This document shows positions 36,666-49,026 of a DNA stretch of 64,000 nucleotides, piece after piece (positions within the stretch are counted from its first letter, which is position 1; each line of letters starts with the position of its first letter). The stretch comes from Branchiostoma floridae. Lineage: Eukaryota; Chordata; Leptocardii; Amphioxiformes; Branchiostomatidae. Position numbers and translations under genes: made by a program. The stretch lies in the NCBI RefSeq assembly GCF_000003815.2, contig NC_049990.1:2254572-2318571 (forward strand), written 5' to 3'. The notes under the pieces were generated by a model. It was not told the DNA's origin. It did not search any database and saw only the letters and a program-made list of their open reading frames with translations.

Positions 36666-37047
36666 GTAAGACGATCTGTTGTATTTTGACCCTAAAACTT
36701 ATGTAGATTTGACAGAAAACTGAAGCGTGTCGTGATTTTGGTAGAGCCCCGTCACGCGTCAACTGGTAGCTCAGCTCCATTTTTCTGCCTTCTGTGGGTC
36801 TTGAAAAATAGACCATAATCTTTGATGCACATGTTCCTTTGTAGCTTTGCTGTTTTCTCACCTACACTAGGGGAAACTTTCTGTCGCACTGTTTATTCAA
36901 GTCACACAGGAAGCGAGCGGGAAGGCTGAAGATAACGTAAACAAATTTCGGGGCCCTGTAGGGGTTTACAGCAGTGTCTCTCTTATATGCATTTATAGCG
37001 TTGTAATCGTTAAAAGGAGTGGAACTGCAGGATTGCTTAATAATAAT

Positions 37048-37299
37048 CACCAGGTGTATTTTGCCAGCCAGTAGGTACCCATTATGAGTAATGAGGCTGA
37101 TTAACGTGGTCGAGGCACCTCCTCGAGCACGGGACCCCCGTTTTACGTCCCTCCCGGAAGACGATTTCGTGGAAAGCTTCGTGAGGCTACAGCAATCCGG
37201 ACGTCCTTGGTTGGTCTCCCATCCAAGCACTGTCCGGACCGTCGCGTTGCTTAACTTCCGAGATCGAGGGATCGGGTGTACCAACGCGCCACGCGGCCG
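37048..37299 (-). mobile_element. SINE with 5S-rRNA-like region
   Basis: Read on the - strand, 37185-37275 aligns with the 3' two-thirds of 5S rRNA: gatctcggaagttaagcaac, cttggatgggagacc (complement at 37213-37224) and gctgtagcc are all present. It is followed by a gtaaaacgggggtcccgtg segment and a tail near 37050. It splits a region that is continuous in the other introns. This is not a working 5S gene: the 5' third is altered. SINE3-type origin is inferred. Confidence 0.75.
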
Positions 37300-37506
37300 T
37301 GTATGGATAATTGGAAAGGCACTTTTGTAGTGCTCATTGGTGTTAAGAAGCGTCTTGCTGGTATGAGTGGAAGGAGTTGAAATATGTACGGTATACTGTA
37401 AACCCCTCCGTCCGCCCCTTTGCCGAAACATCCCGCCATTCCAACATCTGGTGTTCATCATGGCGTGTTCCTTATTTTACGGGGAGGTTCAGTAACTGCT
37501 CTACAG

Positions 37507-38122
37507 GGGAACGGGTTTTCTGCGCGTGGAGAATATGCTCGTGCGCGTGAAAAATTTGCGCGTGAAAAATAAAGTTCCTGAAATATGTCAGAAAATGTGC
37601 AGCAAGGAATTCTAAGGCAGAAAAATTTGAACCTACGATATAATTTCCCATCTGTTACCTGAATTTCAAACCCTAATTTTTAGATCCCTTGGGAATAGGT
37701 TAATTTGCATATTTTGAACATTTCAAAATCACCTAAATTTGACAGAAATACATGGAAAAATTACTCATATGAGGTTTTATATTGTAAAATGTAACAATTT
37801 GAGGCTTTTCTCCATTTTAGAAGCTTCATTTTCTCTTTTTTGAAGAAGATTGTTTCACGCGCAAATTTCAAACTTTTTTGCGCGTGAAAACTTAACATTT
37901 AAAAATCACTTTAAAATCACTCAGATTGAGATTTTGTACTCAAAAATGCAACAATATGATACTTAATTCCATTTTGTGCCATTTTGTTTGAGCCTTTAAG
38001 TATAAAACTGCAGAAACTTTTTTAATCCCTTGGGAATCAGCTAATTTGCATATTGTCACGCGCAGATTTTTCACGCGCAACTTTTCACGCGCAACTTTTT
38101 CACGCGCACAAAACCCCATCCC
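37507..38122. mobile_element. hAT-like MITE with CACGCGCAA subterminal repeats
   Basis: Ends GGGAACGGGTTTTCTGCGCGTG and its near-complement, flanked by CTCTACAG at 37499-37506 and 38123-38130. ZNF-4 has the single site (ccctacagacgtg, about 12164). Several TGCGCGTGAAAA copies lie just inside each end, in opposite orientation at the two ends. An 8-bp duplication fits hAT. No transposase frame. Confidence 0.87.
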
Positions 38123-39167
38123 CTCTACAGACGTGGTTCCAATTTAGGGTTTTCTCATTATTTTTTCGGAGACAAAAAAAACTCATTTCGGTGAAGATTT
38201 ACCTAATGGCTTCACATATTTTGCTGAGAAATTGCTAAGAATTTGAGAGATCACCATTTCTGTTTGTTTCTAATTGTAGCTGTGGGCTTTCGGTGGCGTA
38301 TGCCGGTATGGCTTCAAAAGTCACACTTCTTTGTTTTTGTCATAAATGTTATGATCGTATAGAATAGATGTCGGTCCCCTTTCGCAACCGTTAATTAATT
38401 GAAAACCTGTTTTTCATGAAAAATCCAAGGCAGGCCATGGAATCCAAAGTGTCAGACTCTCGCCAGCCCATTTGAGCTTCTTGGGGCATCTACGCTGTGA
38501 TTTGCTGTGCTTTCTGCTTTATACAATTTGGCGTAATTCTATTGGTTATTCTCTTTTCCATGAAATTTATACAAGCAGATGTTAGGCTCCGTCTGTTTTT
38601 TGTAAACTTTTTTTAGTCGTTTTAATCGGGCTTTCTATTTTGTACTGTTTCCTGAAGTCCGCCAGCCAAGTTAGGCTTTGACAACAAATTTCGGTGAAGA
38701 TTTATCGAATGACTTCATTTGCTGAGAAGTTGCTAAGAATTTGAGAGATCACCATTTCTGTTTGTTTCTAATTGTACATAGCTGTGGGCTTTCGGTGGCG
38801 TATGCCTGTACGGCGTCAAAAGTCACACTTAGGGCTGTGTACCTAAATACCCGTACCGTACCTAAAAATTGTTAAGGTACAGGTCCGGACCTAAACATCT
38901 GTGTACCTGTACCTGTACCTAAACAAACTGGATCACTATTAAACACTACTGCTGGACAAGTAAATCCCGAATCAACAATGACAATGGTGATAATCTTGCA
39001 GTTGAAACTTAAGAAAACTTGTCAGTGGTTAAGATAAACCGCACTTTCGTCCCTCACCACGTCTCACTGAAAAATGCATGCATGGCACACCCAATGAAAT
39101 AAAGATGAAGCATCTCTTACTCAATCGTCCCTGTTGTCTCTGCAGAAGTTGCACAAGATCTAGGAGG

Positions 39168-40397
39168 ATGTCAACAACAAGCAGAGCCCAGGGTTTGGGT
39201 GGCGTCAGGAGAAAGGCGAAAAGGGATTCTTCAGTGGGATCTGTCAGAAAGGAGAAACCCTACAAGTGTGAGGAGTGCAGCAAGCAGTTCAGTCATCTGG
39301 GCGATTTCAAGAAACACATGCGGACTCACACAGGTGAGAAACCTTACAAATGTGAGGAGTGCAGCAGGCAGTTCAGTCAACTGGGCAGTTTGATAAAACA
39401 CATGCGAACTCACACAGGTGAGAAACCCTACAAATGTGAGGAATGCAGCAGGCAATTCAATCAGCTGGGTCATCTGAAGAGACACATGCGGACTCACACA
39501 GGGGAGAAGCCTTACAAGTGTGAGGAGTGCAGCAAGCAGTTCAGTGTGCTGGGTGTTCTAAAATCTCACATGCGGATTCACACAGGGGAGAAACCCTACA
39601 GGTGTGAGGAGTGCAGCAGACAGTTCAGTTTATTTCATAAGCTCAAACGTCACATGCGGACTCACACGGGAGAGAAACCCTACATGTGTGAGAAGTGTAG
39701 CAGACAGTTCAGTCATGTGTGTGCTATGAACAAACACATGCGGACTCACACAGGTGAAAAACCCTACATGTGTGAGAAATGCAGTAGGCAGTTCAGTCAG
39801 CTGGGTGCTCTGAAAAGTCACATGCTGACTCACACAGGGGAGAAACCCTATCAGTGTGGTGAGTGCAGCAGGCAGTTCAGTGAGCTGAGTAATCTGGAGA
39901 GACACATGCGGACTCACACAGGAGAAAAACCCTACAGGTGTGAGCAATGCAGTAGGCAGTTCAGTCACATGGAAAATTTGAAGACTCACATGAGGACTCA
40001 CACAGGTGAGAAACCCTACGAATGTGAGGAGTGCAGCAGGCAGTTCAGTGACCTGGGTAATCTGAAGACTCACATGCGGAGTCACACAGGGGAGAAGCCT
40101 TACAGATGTGAGGAGTGCAGCAGGCAGTTCAATGAGCTGGGCAGTCTCAAGAAACATATACGAACTCACACAGGCGAGAAACCCTACAGGTGTGAAGAGT
40201 GCAGCAGGCAGTTCAGTGAGCTGGGTAATTTGAAGAAACACATGCGGACTCACACTGGGGAGAAACCCTACAGATGTGAGGAGTGCAGCAGGCAGTTCAG
40301 TCGGCTAGATGATCTGAAGAAACACATGCGGACTCACAGGGGGAAACTCAAAGGTGTGAGGAGTGCAGCAGGTAGTTCAGCAAGCCAGGTGGTCTAA
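39168..40397 (+). CDS. ZNF-9: C2H2 zinc-finger protein, 13 fingers
   Basis: 409 residues, standard leader ending RKEKP and 13 fingers. Position -1 is unusually mixed: Q, H and E three each, V, L, D and R one each. Finger 1 has Phe in place of the core Leu (LGDFKK). Finger 6 has Met there (HVCAMNKH). The C-terminus [18 protein letters not shown] is the same out-of-frame finger remnant as in ZNF-3. The leader and intron resemble ZNF-4 while the promoter resembles ZNF-2, so this gene looks mosaic. Confidence 0.93.
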   Translation: MSTTSRAQGLGGVRRKAKRDSSVGSVRKEKPYKCEECSKQFSHLGDFKKHMRTHTGEKPYKCEECSRQFSQLGSLIKHMRTHTGEKPYKCEECSRQFNQLGHLKRHMRTHTGEKPYKCEECSKQFSVLGVLKSHMRIHTGEKPYRCEECSRQFSLFHKLKRHMRTHTGEKPYMCEKCSRQFSHVCAMNKHMRTHTGEKPYMCEKCSRQFSQLGALKSHMLTHTGEKPYQCGECSRQFSELSNLERHMRTHTGEKPYRCEQCSRQFSHMENLKTHMRTHTGEKPYECEECSRQFSDLGNLKTHMRSHTGEKPYRCEECSRQFNELGSLKKHIRTHTGEKPYRCEECSRQFSELGNLKKHMRTHTGEKPYRCEECSRQFSRLDDLKKHMRTHRGKLKGVRSAAGSSASQVV

Positions 40398-41735
40398 TCC
40401 TCGTTCACACGTAAGAAACCCTGCAGGTGCGGAAGGGAATCTGACAATTCAGTCAACTGTTGGTCCTAAAGACTTATATGCCTTATCAGCACGTTTTCAG
40501 TAAAGTCACTACAGATTTTGTTGCTGATACAGCAACTTTTACGTTTTCTCCAAAAGTTTATTTGCTTTCGTAAATATCTTTCTGGGTCAAAGTTGAACTG
40601 TAATTTCCAAAACAAAGGAATTTACTTACTTTAATTTCCAACATTAAGGATTCTACATACCCAAATTTTCGACCGTCAAACTCTAGACTTGTCAAGGAAT
40701 GAGCAGCCCACCAAATCTGTGACGTCATGTTATGTGGGTGCAGGGACAGGGGGTGTTGTAAACGGCAACTTATGATCTACTGTTCACCGAGTCGCGTTCT
40801 ATCTGCATAAGGTGACGTCACAAAAGCAGTGGTTTGCTCATTCCTTGACAAATGCTTGAGTGGACAGTTGAAAATTTGGTTCCAATTTTTGTGTTAAAAG
40901 TTCCAATTCAACTTTAACTCAGCATCTTGTTCAGCTATTTAAGTAATTTGGTTCCGCTTGAATAGTTAAGTTTAGTTGGTTGTTGTGTTATAGGATTTAA
41001 TTTCTAAAATGTTACTTTGTTGGAAGCGTTTCGTGTTTAAGTTGATTTCCTATCTTTTAACTTCTAGGATAGTAAATCTCGTTTGATAGTTTTCTAAGAA
41101 ACTAGAACTTTACATTTTTAACTAGAATGTAACTTTGGTGGTAAATTAGAACTTAACATTGTTTTTGTAAACAAGTGTGTAAACTAGGACGTATTGTTTA
41201 TGTATCAGTGTCATTGTCTTCTTACGGTATATTTTCTGATGGTAATTCTTGATTGTTTTCTAACAAACTCAATTTTAGAACAGTTGAACTTACATTATTT
41301 TTGTAGACTAGAACGGATTGTTTGTATGTTCATTGGCATACAATCAAGAGCAGAAAATCAACGTCTGTAAGAGAAAAAGTACCTCCTTGAGGAGTGAACT
41401 TAACACCTGAGATGATGATAAATGTATTTTTGTTTTTCTCTCCTAGGAATAGTATTTCTAGCTATGTTCCATAACGTTATATATATTAGACTAATAGTTT
41501 AAGTTTAGATAAAACGAAAGATTACTAAAGATATTTCGAATTTTGTAAGAAAATTTCTCTTTGATGACTATTAACAGTTAGGTTGGTAAATTAGTTCCGT
41601 TATGATTTTCTTAGACAAGTTCAGTTTACTAAGGAGTATTTATCTTTGTTGTTGGTTTTGGTATTTTGCATTTACCTATTTTGTTAAAGTGTGTTTTTTT
41701 TCTTCTTTCAAATAAACGGTTGCAAACCAAGCATG
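40398..41735 (+). other. ZNF-9 3' UTR with poly(A) signal
   Basis: 1.3 kb of the second UTR class, most like ZNF-6 (shared segment ctacagattttgttgctgatacagc). AATAAA is at 41711-41716. Confidence 0.7.
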
Positions 41736-41829
41736 TAGTTTTTATTTCACATAAAATTTGTAACCACATGAGAAGTATAGGAGATGCACTCATCAAATTT
41801 ACTTATCATCCAAATAAATTTATATATAC

Positions 41830-42525
41830 AAAATGTAAATAGAAACCATTAGAATGCGAGATATCTAGAACACCAGATATAAAGACCGGAAGTCCTACTG
41901 CAGTTTCCTTGAAAGTCACTAGGGGCCAATTACTAGTATCTAATATCTACATTTTCCCAATACCTGAACAGTGTCAATATACACGATCTCTAGGATTATC
42001 CACTAATACTCAATATCACAGAGCCGGGCTGTGGCTAGAAGCTGTAATGTGCGTCTACAACGCTACTGACGGTTGGTAATGTATGCGGACAGTAGTCAGT
42101 AGGGATAAAAAAACGCCATGGCACCATAAAACAGACCAACACCTATTCCCATCATACACCACTGGGAACCAAAATGGCGGCGCCCGTGGACGCAGGCTAA
42201 ACCATACCGCAAACCTGCAATACATGTCATATCATTTCTCAACTTATGCAATTGGCTCTTCTAAATTATATCGTCATTACTGCAATCTCAGCATACAGCT
42301 GAGAGATGTCGCGACAACTGTTGGATAACCAGGAGATGATGTTTGACCCAAAACAAAAGATTACTTCCGGGACACATGCCGCTGTCTTCCTGTTTACTCG
42401 GAGAGTCGAGAGTGACAGCGGTTTGGAAAAGTTCCCGTCCTTCCGAAGCTAAAATCAAAACTTTTGCGGCTTTAGAGGCCACCTACTGGTGTTTGTGTGC
42501 AAGACTAGGGTTCAAGTTTGTTCAG
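41830..42525 (+). promoter_or_regulatory. ZNF-10 promoter and exon 1 (class A)
   Basis: YY1-like AAAATGGCGGC at 42171-42181; ETS-like ACTTCCGGGA at 42363-42372 (last base changed); donor CAG|GTAAGAGG after 42525. About 110 bp of the common upstream block (the Tttatatccgacaagacc segment) is deleted. Confidence 0.66.
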
Positions 42526-43743
42526 GTAAGAGGATATGTTGTATTTTGACTCTAAAATCTGTAGATTTGACAGAAAACTGAAGCGTGTTGCGTCGTTATT
42601 TTGGTGGGGTCCCGGTCAACTGGTGACTCAGCTCCTTTTTCCTGTCTTCTGTGGGTGTTGATACTCCTTGTATGTCCTTTGTAACTTTGCTGATTCCTCG
42701 CCTTAAATGGAGGAAATATGTATATTCAAAATTCACACGGGGGAGCGAGTCCTCAAGATTTGAGGAAGATAGAAGATAACGTAAACAACGCGGGATCATG
42801 AGGGGTTTATCGTGGGGCCTTTCTGTTAAGAATTATGTAGGTTGTAATCATCGAAATTGGCGAAGTGTGTTTATGTGTATTGTCTAGTGCAGAGATAATT
42901 TTGAAGTGTTCGTTGGTGTGTAAAAAAAACGTCTAACTGGTATTCAGGGCGAAGTTGAAATATGTACGGGATACTGTAAACCCCTCCGTCCGCCCCTGGG
43001 CCGAAACTTCGCGCCATTCCAACATCTGGTGTTCATTATCATCAATGGCGTGTTTCTTCTTTTGCGGGGAGGTCAGTAACCGATGCTTGGGTGTGTTTTT
43101 AAGTGTAGTGTTTTCTATTTTTCATTCTGGGACAACGTAGAACATCCAATTTTAATGCAGTTTGACGAGTATTCTAGCGAGAAATTTATAACATTAAGAA
43201 TTCGAGAGATTCACAATTACTTTGTTTTCATTGTAGCAAGGACGTTTTATCTAAACAGTGTGGGGTGGCGTCTACCATCAAGAGTCACACTCCTTTGTAT
43301 TTGTCCTATTCGTTATGCTCGTAAACAATAAATGTCGGACCCTTTCGCATACAGTCACCTCATTAAAAAAAAACGTTTTTCGTGACAAAATCGAAGCGAA
43401 ATCCAAAGCCAAGGCGTAAGACTACAGACCAGATTCTTGTCAGCGCATTTGAGGTTACACGCTGTGAATTGCAGTGATTTCTGCTTGTAGTTTGGCAGAT
43501 TTATTGCTTCTTTATTTCATGAAAATTCTGTGTCAGTGTTAAAGATAAAATAATCTCCAAGCAGATCTTGGAGTTTAGCCGGCAGAGGAGTTTTATTTCA
43601 CCGCAAGATCTGCTTGCAGATTAAAGATAAACCTCATTTTCGCCGCTCCCTACAACCTACTGAACTAAGGATGAAGCATGAAGACTATGGGTGAATTTAC
43701 GATGAAGCATCTCTTACTCTTATCATTCCTGTTGTCTGTACAG
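42526..43743 (+). other. ZNF-10 intron
   Basis: 1.2 kb, sister to the ZNF-11 intron. It keeps the empty site ggtattcagggcgaag (about 42940) where ZNF-11 has a hAT element. A short foldback element is at 43549-43621. The acceptor is tgtctgtacag. Confidence 0.72.
43549..43621. mobile_element. Foldback MITE (TAATCTCC family), shortened copy
   Basis: TAATCTCCAAGCAGATCTTG at the left, its approximate complement at the right, flanked by TAAAGATAA at 43540-43548 and 43622-43630. The same insertion with the same duplication is present in ZNF-11, so it predates the split of the two units. The middle has been lost compared with ZNF-11. Confidence 0.82.
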
Positions 43744-43765
43744 AGGTTGCATAAGATCTAGGAGG

Positions 43766-45544
43766 ATGTCGACAACAAGCAGTGCCCAGGGTTTGGGAGA
43801 CGTCAGGAAAAAGGTGAAAAAAGGTTCCTCTGTGGGATCTAACAAGGAGGAGAAACCCTACAGGTGTGAGGAGTGCAACAAGCAGTTCAGTCGGCTGGAT
43901 AATCTGAAGACACACGTTCGGACTCACACAGGGGAGAAACCCTACAGGTGTGAGGAGTGCAGCAGGCAGTTCAGTCAGCTGGGTCATCTTAAGGAACACA
44001 TGCGGACTCACACAGGCGAGAAACCCTACAGGTGTGAGGAGTGCAGCAGGCAGTTTAGTCAGCCGAGCGATCTAAAGAAACACATGCGGACTCACACAGG
44101 GGAGAAACCCTACAAGTGTGAGGAGTGCAGCAAGCAGTTTAGTCAGCCGAGCGATCTGAAGAAACACATGCGGACTCACACAGGTGAAAAACCCTACACG
44201 TGTGAAGAGTGCAGCAGGCAGTTCAGTGTCTTGGGTGCTCTGAAGAGTCACATGAGGACTCACACAGGGGAGAAACCCTACAGGTGCGAGGAGTGTAGCA
44301 AGCAGTTCAGTCGGCTGGATTCTCTGAAGAAACACCTGCGGACTCACAAAGGTGAGAAGCCCTACAAGTGTGAGGAGTGCAGCAGGCAGTTCAGTCAGCT
44401 AGCTCATCTGAAGACTCACATGCGGACTCACACAGGTGAGAAACCATATAGGTGTGAAGAGTGCAGCAGGCAGTTCAGTGTGTTGGGTACTCTGAAGACC
44501 CACATGCGGACTCACACTGGGGAGAAACCATATAGGTGTGAAGAGTGCAGCAGGCAGTTCAGTGTGTTGGGTGCTCTGAAGACCCACATGCGGACTCACA
44601 CTGGGGAGAAACCTACAAGTGTGAGGGATGCAGCAGGCAGTTTAGTGAGCTGGGTGCTCTGAAAAGACACATGCAAACTCACACGGGAGAAACCCTACAG
44701 GTGTGAGGAGTGCAGCAGGCAGTTCAGTGAGCTGGGTGATCTGGAGATTCACATGCGGACTCACACAGGTGAGAAACCCTACAGGTGTGAGGAGTGCGAC
44801 AGACAGTTCAGTCGACTGGATTCTCTGAAGAAACACATGCGGACTCACACAGGTGAGAAACCCTACAGGTGTGAGGAGTGCGACAGACAGTTCAGTCGAC
44901 TGGATTCTCTGAAGAAACACATGCGGACTCACACAGGGGAGAAACCCTACAGGTGTGAGGAGTGCGACAGACAGTTCAGTCGACTGGATTCTCTGAAGAA
45001 ACACATGCGGACTCACACAGGGGAGAAACGCTACATGTGTGAGGAGTGCAGCAGACAGTTCAGTCAGCTGGGTGCTTTGAATACCCACATACGGACTCAC
45101 ACAGGCGAGAAACCCTACAGATGTGACGAGTGCAGCAAGCAGTTTAGTCGGCTGGATACTCTGAAGAGTCACATGCGGACTCACACAGGGGAGAAACCTT
45201 ACCAATGTGAGGAGTGCAGCAGGCAGTTTAGTGAGCTGGGCAGTTTCAAGAAACATATACGAACTCACACAGGTGAGAAACCCTACAGGTGTGAGGAGTG
45301 CAGCAGGCAGTTTAGTGAGCTGGGTACTCTTAAGAGGCACATACGGACTCACACAGGTGAGAAACCCTACATGTGTGAGCAGTGTAGCAGGCAGTTCAGT
45401 GAGCTATGTGCTCTGAAGACTCACATGCGAACTCACACAAGAGAGAAGCCCTACAAGTGTGAGGAGTGCAGCAGGCAGTTTAGTGAGACGGGTGCCCTGA
45501 AGACTCGCGTGCGGACTCACACGGCTGAGAAACCCTACCACTAG
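43766..45544 (+). CDS. ZNF-10: C2H2 zinc-finger gene, 20 fingers, one out of frame
   Basis: The leader (MSTTSSAQGLGDVRKKVKKG) and nine fingers read to a stop at 44662. One base is missing near 44610 (gagaaacctac) and two near 44684 (cacacgggagaa), a net loss of three, so only finger 10 is out of frame; the original frame resumes at EKPYRCEEC and carries ten more fingers to 45544. Fingers 12, 13 and 14 are near-identical 84-bp copies with the LDSL helix and a rare CDRQ start. Finger 20 has lost its first zinc His (LKTRVRTH). As written the product is 298 residues with nine fingers. Whether the two small deletions are real or assembly errors decides whether this is a 20-finger gene. Confidence 0.82.
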
Positions 45545-46685
45545 AGGTGTGAGGAGACCCGAGTGCAGCAGCCAGTTGAGTGAGTCAGGTGATCTAACTC
45601 ATGTGCACACGTGATGATGGTGCCAAAGTGAAACAGACAATTCGGTCAGCTGTTGATCATGAGGACTTAAAGTTGAAGTTTGTGTTGTTGGGGCAACAGC
45701 TTCTCTATTATCTGTGTTGGACATCATTCTGGATTAGATTTGAACTGGATTTTGTTAACCAAGTGTTGAACTGTACTTTCCAACACACAAAAATTGGGTT
45801 GACACAACTCTTCGACGGACGGACTTCAGACGCATTAATGATTGGACAACTTCTGTGACGTCATGTTATGCAGATACAGAAACGGGGGCTGCCATAAACT
45901 TATGATTAACTTATGATCGTTCCGTTAGTCATGTGTTCTATTTTTGACGACACATTAGCGGTGGATTACTCATTCCATAACAAAGGCTTGACAGTTGAAA
46001 AGTCCAATTTTGTGTTAGTGATTACAATTCAGCATTTTTCCCGTTATTGAAGTAGTTTCATTTCCACATGAATACTTGGTTGTGGTTTTATAGAAGTTAG
46101 TTTCTAAGATGTTAGTTTTGTTGGAAACTTTTTACCATTCAAGTTGGTTTCCTGACATTTAAATTCTATGATCTTCTTCACAGAACAACTTAGCATTGTT
46201 TTATTGACCAAGAACATAACATTGTTTTCTCTAAGTGGAACTTAACATTGTTGGTTTTAATCTAGAAGTTAACATTATTTTTTTAAGCTATAACTAAACA
46301 TTGTTTTTGTACCTTCATTGCCAAATGAGGAACAGTAGCAAGTTAATGAGTACAAAGAGAAGGAGTTTCTCCTTTACGAGTGAACTTACAACCAGAGATG
46401 ATGATAAATGTATTATTTTCCTGTTCTTCTAGGAATAGTAGCTCTGGCTATGTTACTTTATATATTATGGCTTGTAGTTTGAATTGTTATATAATTTAGG
46501 CTTGTAGTTTAAATTTAGATGCGATAACAAAAGACTGGTAAACATGTTCATAATTTACTGAGATAAGTTCACTTGTAGTAACTAATAGTAACTGATAGTA
46601 ACTATCTTTGTTGTTGATTTTGATAGTTGGCATTTATCTATTTTTATCAGTTGCTTTCAAATAAACAGTTACAAACCAAGCATGT
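45545..46685 (+). other. ZNF-10 3' UTR with poly(A) signal
   Basis: 1.1 kb, closest to ZNF-8 in its second half. It contains the segment aactgtactttccaacacac (45765-45785), which resembles the hairpin element at 60688-60791. AATAAA is at 46660-46665. Confidence 0.7.
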
Positions 46686-46734
46686 AGTTTTTATTTCACA
46701 TTGAGTTTGTTACCACATGAGAAGTGTAGGAAAT

Positions 46735-47541
46735 TTACCTATCATCCCAACCATTAAAAGGCGAGACATATCTAGTACACAAGATATGAAGACCGGCAGT
46801 CCTGCTGTAGTGTCTTTGAAAGTCACTAGAGGCCGAATATCTAATCATTTCATTTCCCCAACACCTGAACAGTGTTATCATACACACGATCTCTGTAGGA
46901 TTATCCACCAATGCTCAACTTCACAGAGCCGGTCTGTGGTTTACCGTTAGAAGCTTTAATGTGCGTCTACAACGCTACTGACGGTTGGTACTGTATGCGG
47001 ACAGTAGTCAGTAGGGATTAAAAACGCAATGACACCATAAAACAGACCAAACATTCTGTTTGCCGTCTCTTTATATCCGTCAAGACCGCAACGACACGCT
47101 CATAACATTCCACCTCATTATAAACACATCGAAAATGCAACACCCATCCCCATCATACACCACTGGGAAACAAAATGGCGGCGCCCGTGGACGCAGGCTA
47201 AACCACATCGCAAACCTGTAATACATGCATCATTCATTAAGTTATACAATTGGCTTTTATAAATCATATCCTCATTACTACACCTGGCTAAATAAATAAA
47301 TGAAAAGCATTCAGCGGAGCGATGTCGCGACAACTATTGGATAACCAGGAGATGATGTTTGACCCAAAGCAAAAGATTACTTCCGGGTCACATGACGCCG
47401 TCTTCCTGTTTACTCGGAGAGTCGAGAGTGACTGCGGTTTGGAAAAATTCCCGTCCTTCCGGAGCAAAAATCCAAACTTTTGCGGCTTTAGAGACAACCT
47501 ACTGGTGTTTGTGTGCAAGACTAGGGTTCAAGTTTGTTCAG
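46735..47541 (+). promoter_or_regulatory. ZNF-11 promoter and exon 1 (class A)
   Basis: YY1-like AAAATGGCGGC at 47172-47182; ETS-like ACTTCCGGGT at 47379-47388; donor CAG|GTAAGAGG after 47541, the same donor as ZNF-10. The exon-1 frame from 47322 is open through the donor. Confidence 0.68.
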
Positions 47542-47999
47542 GTAAGAGGATATGTTGTATTTTGACTCTAAAATCTGTAGATTTGACAGAAAACCGAAGC
47601 GTGTCGCGTCGTTATTTTTGGTGGGGTCCGGTCAACTGGTGACTCAGCTCAACAATAAACAATAGCTCCTTTTTCCTGTCTTCTGTGGGTGTTGTAAAGC
47701 AGACCATAGTGATACTCATGTCATTTGTAACTTTGCTGATTCCTCGCCTTAAATGGAGGAAATATGTTTATTCAAAATTCACACGGGGAAGCGAGTCCTC
47801 AAGATCTGAGGAAGACACAAGATAACATAAACAACACGCGGGGTCAGGAGGGGTTTATCGGGGGCCTTTCTGTTAAGAATTATGTAGGTTGTAATCATCG
47901 AAATGGGTGAAACTGCAAGTGTGTTTCTGTGTATTGTCTTGTGCAGAGATAATTTTGAAGTGTTCCTTGGTGTGGAAAAAACGTCTAACTGGTATTCAG

Positions 48000-48432
48000 T
48001 AGGGCTGGGTACCGGTACAGAAAATTCAGGTCCAGGTCCAGTTCAGGTCCAGAGGATCAGGTCCAGGTCCGGACCTGAACCTGGACCTGATTCAGTATGA
48101 CTCATACCAATGGTCCATTTCACTACAAAGAAATCTGTTTGGTGGAGTATTAGACATAACACTGGCGTTTTAAAATACTACAACGCTAACTGCACCTGTG
48201 CGATTGACTGTAAACATTGGTAGAAATTACTATAAACTCTACTCTACTTCACTCTTGTCATTTTCTTCCAACTGCAAGCGCCAAAACGTATGAATGCCTT
48301 ATAAAATAATATGTTAATTTTCTAATCGGTCCAACATCCGGTCCACCTAATTTTTTCAGGTCCGGTTTTTCTGGACCGGTCCAGAAGAAAAACCGGTTTT
48401 GTATCGGTACGCTGTACCGATACCCAGCCCTA
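48000..48432. mobile_element. hAT-type MITE, 433 bp, 8-bp target duplication
   Basis: Ends TAGGGCTGGGTACCGGTAC and its near-complement, with GTATTCAG at 47992-47999 and 48433-48440. ZNF-10 has the intact target once (ggtattcagggc). Internal caggtcc repeats form further inverted copies. No coding capacity. Relatives: the nested copy in ZNF-4 and the tagggctgtgtacct ends in ZNF-4 and ZNF-9. Confidence 0.93.
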
Positions 48433-49026
48433 GTATTCAGGGTGAAGTTGAAATATGTACGGGATACTGTAAACCCCTCCGTCCGCCCCAGGGCCGAAAC
48501 TCCCTGCCATTCTAACATCTGGAGTTCATCATGGCGTGTTTCTTATGTTGCGGGGAGGTCCAGTAACTGATGCTTGGGCGTGTTTTCACATTTAGCGTTT
48601 TCTCTTTTCACATTCGGGGAAAACGTAGAACGTAAAGCATCCAATTTTACTGCAGTTTGACTGAGTGATTTTAGCGAGAAATTGATAAGATTAAGAATTC
48701 GAGAGATTCACAATTACTTTGTTTTCATTGTAGCGTTTTATCAAGACTGTGGGGTGGCGTGTGCCGTCAAGAGTCACACTCATTTTTGTCCTATTTTTTA
48801 TGCTCGTAAGAGATAGATGTCGGTCCCTTTCGCATACGGTCACCTCATTAAAAAAAGTTGTTCGTGCCGAAATCGAAGCGGAATCCAAAGGCAAAGCGTC
48901 AGACTGCAGACCAGGTTCTTGTCAGCGCATTTGAGCTTACACGCTGTGATTTCTGCTTGCAGTTTGGCAGAATTCTATTCGTTGCTTTTTGTTTGCATGA
49001 AAATTCTGTGACAGTGTTAAAGATAA

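Larger units (their letters stand above)
36666..39145 (+). other. ZNF-9 intron
   Basis: 2.5 kb. The first part is array-type, with a 5S-like SINE (37048-37299). A hAT-like element follows (37507-38122). From 38130 to the acceptor it matches the ZNF-4 intron almost base for base, including its internal duplication (38219-38330 against 38717-38830) and the tagggctgtgtacct segment at 38832. Confidence 0.72.

Noticed and set aside
37185-37275. Possible 5S rRNA gene
   Set aside because: Only the 3' two-thirds resemble 5S rRNA; the 5' third is replaced and the copy is part of a longer inserted element.
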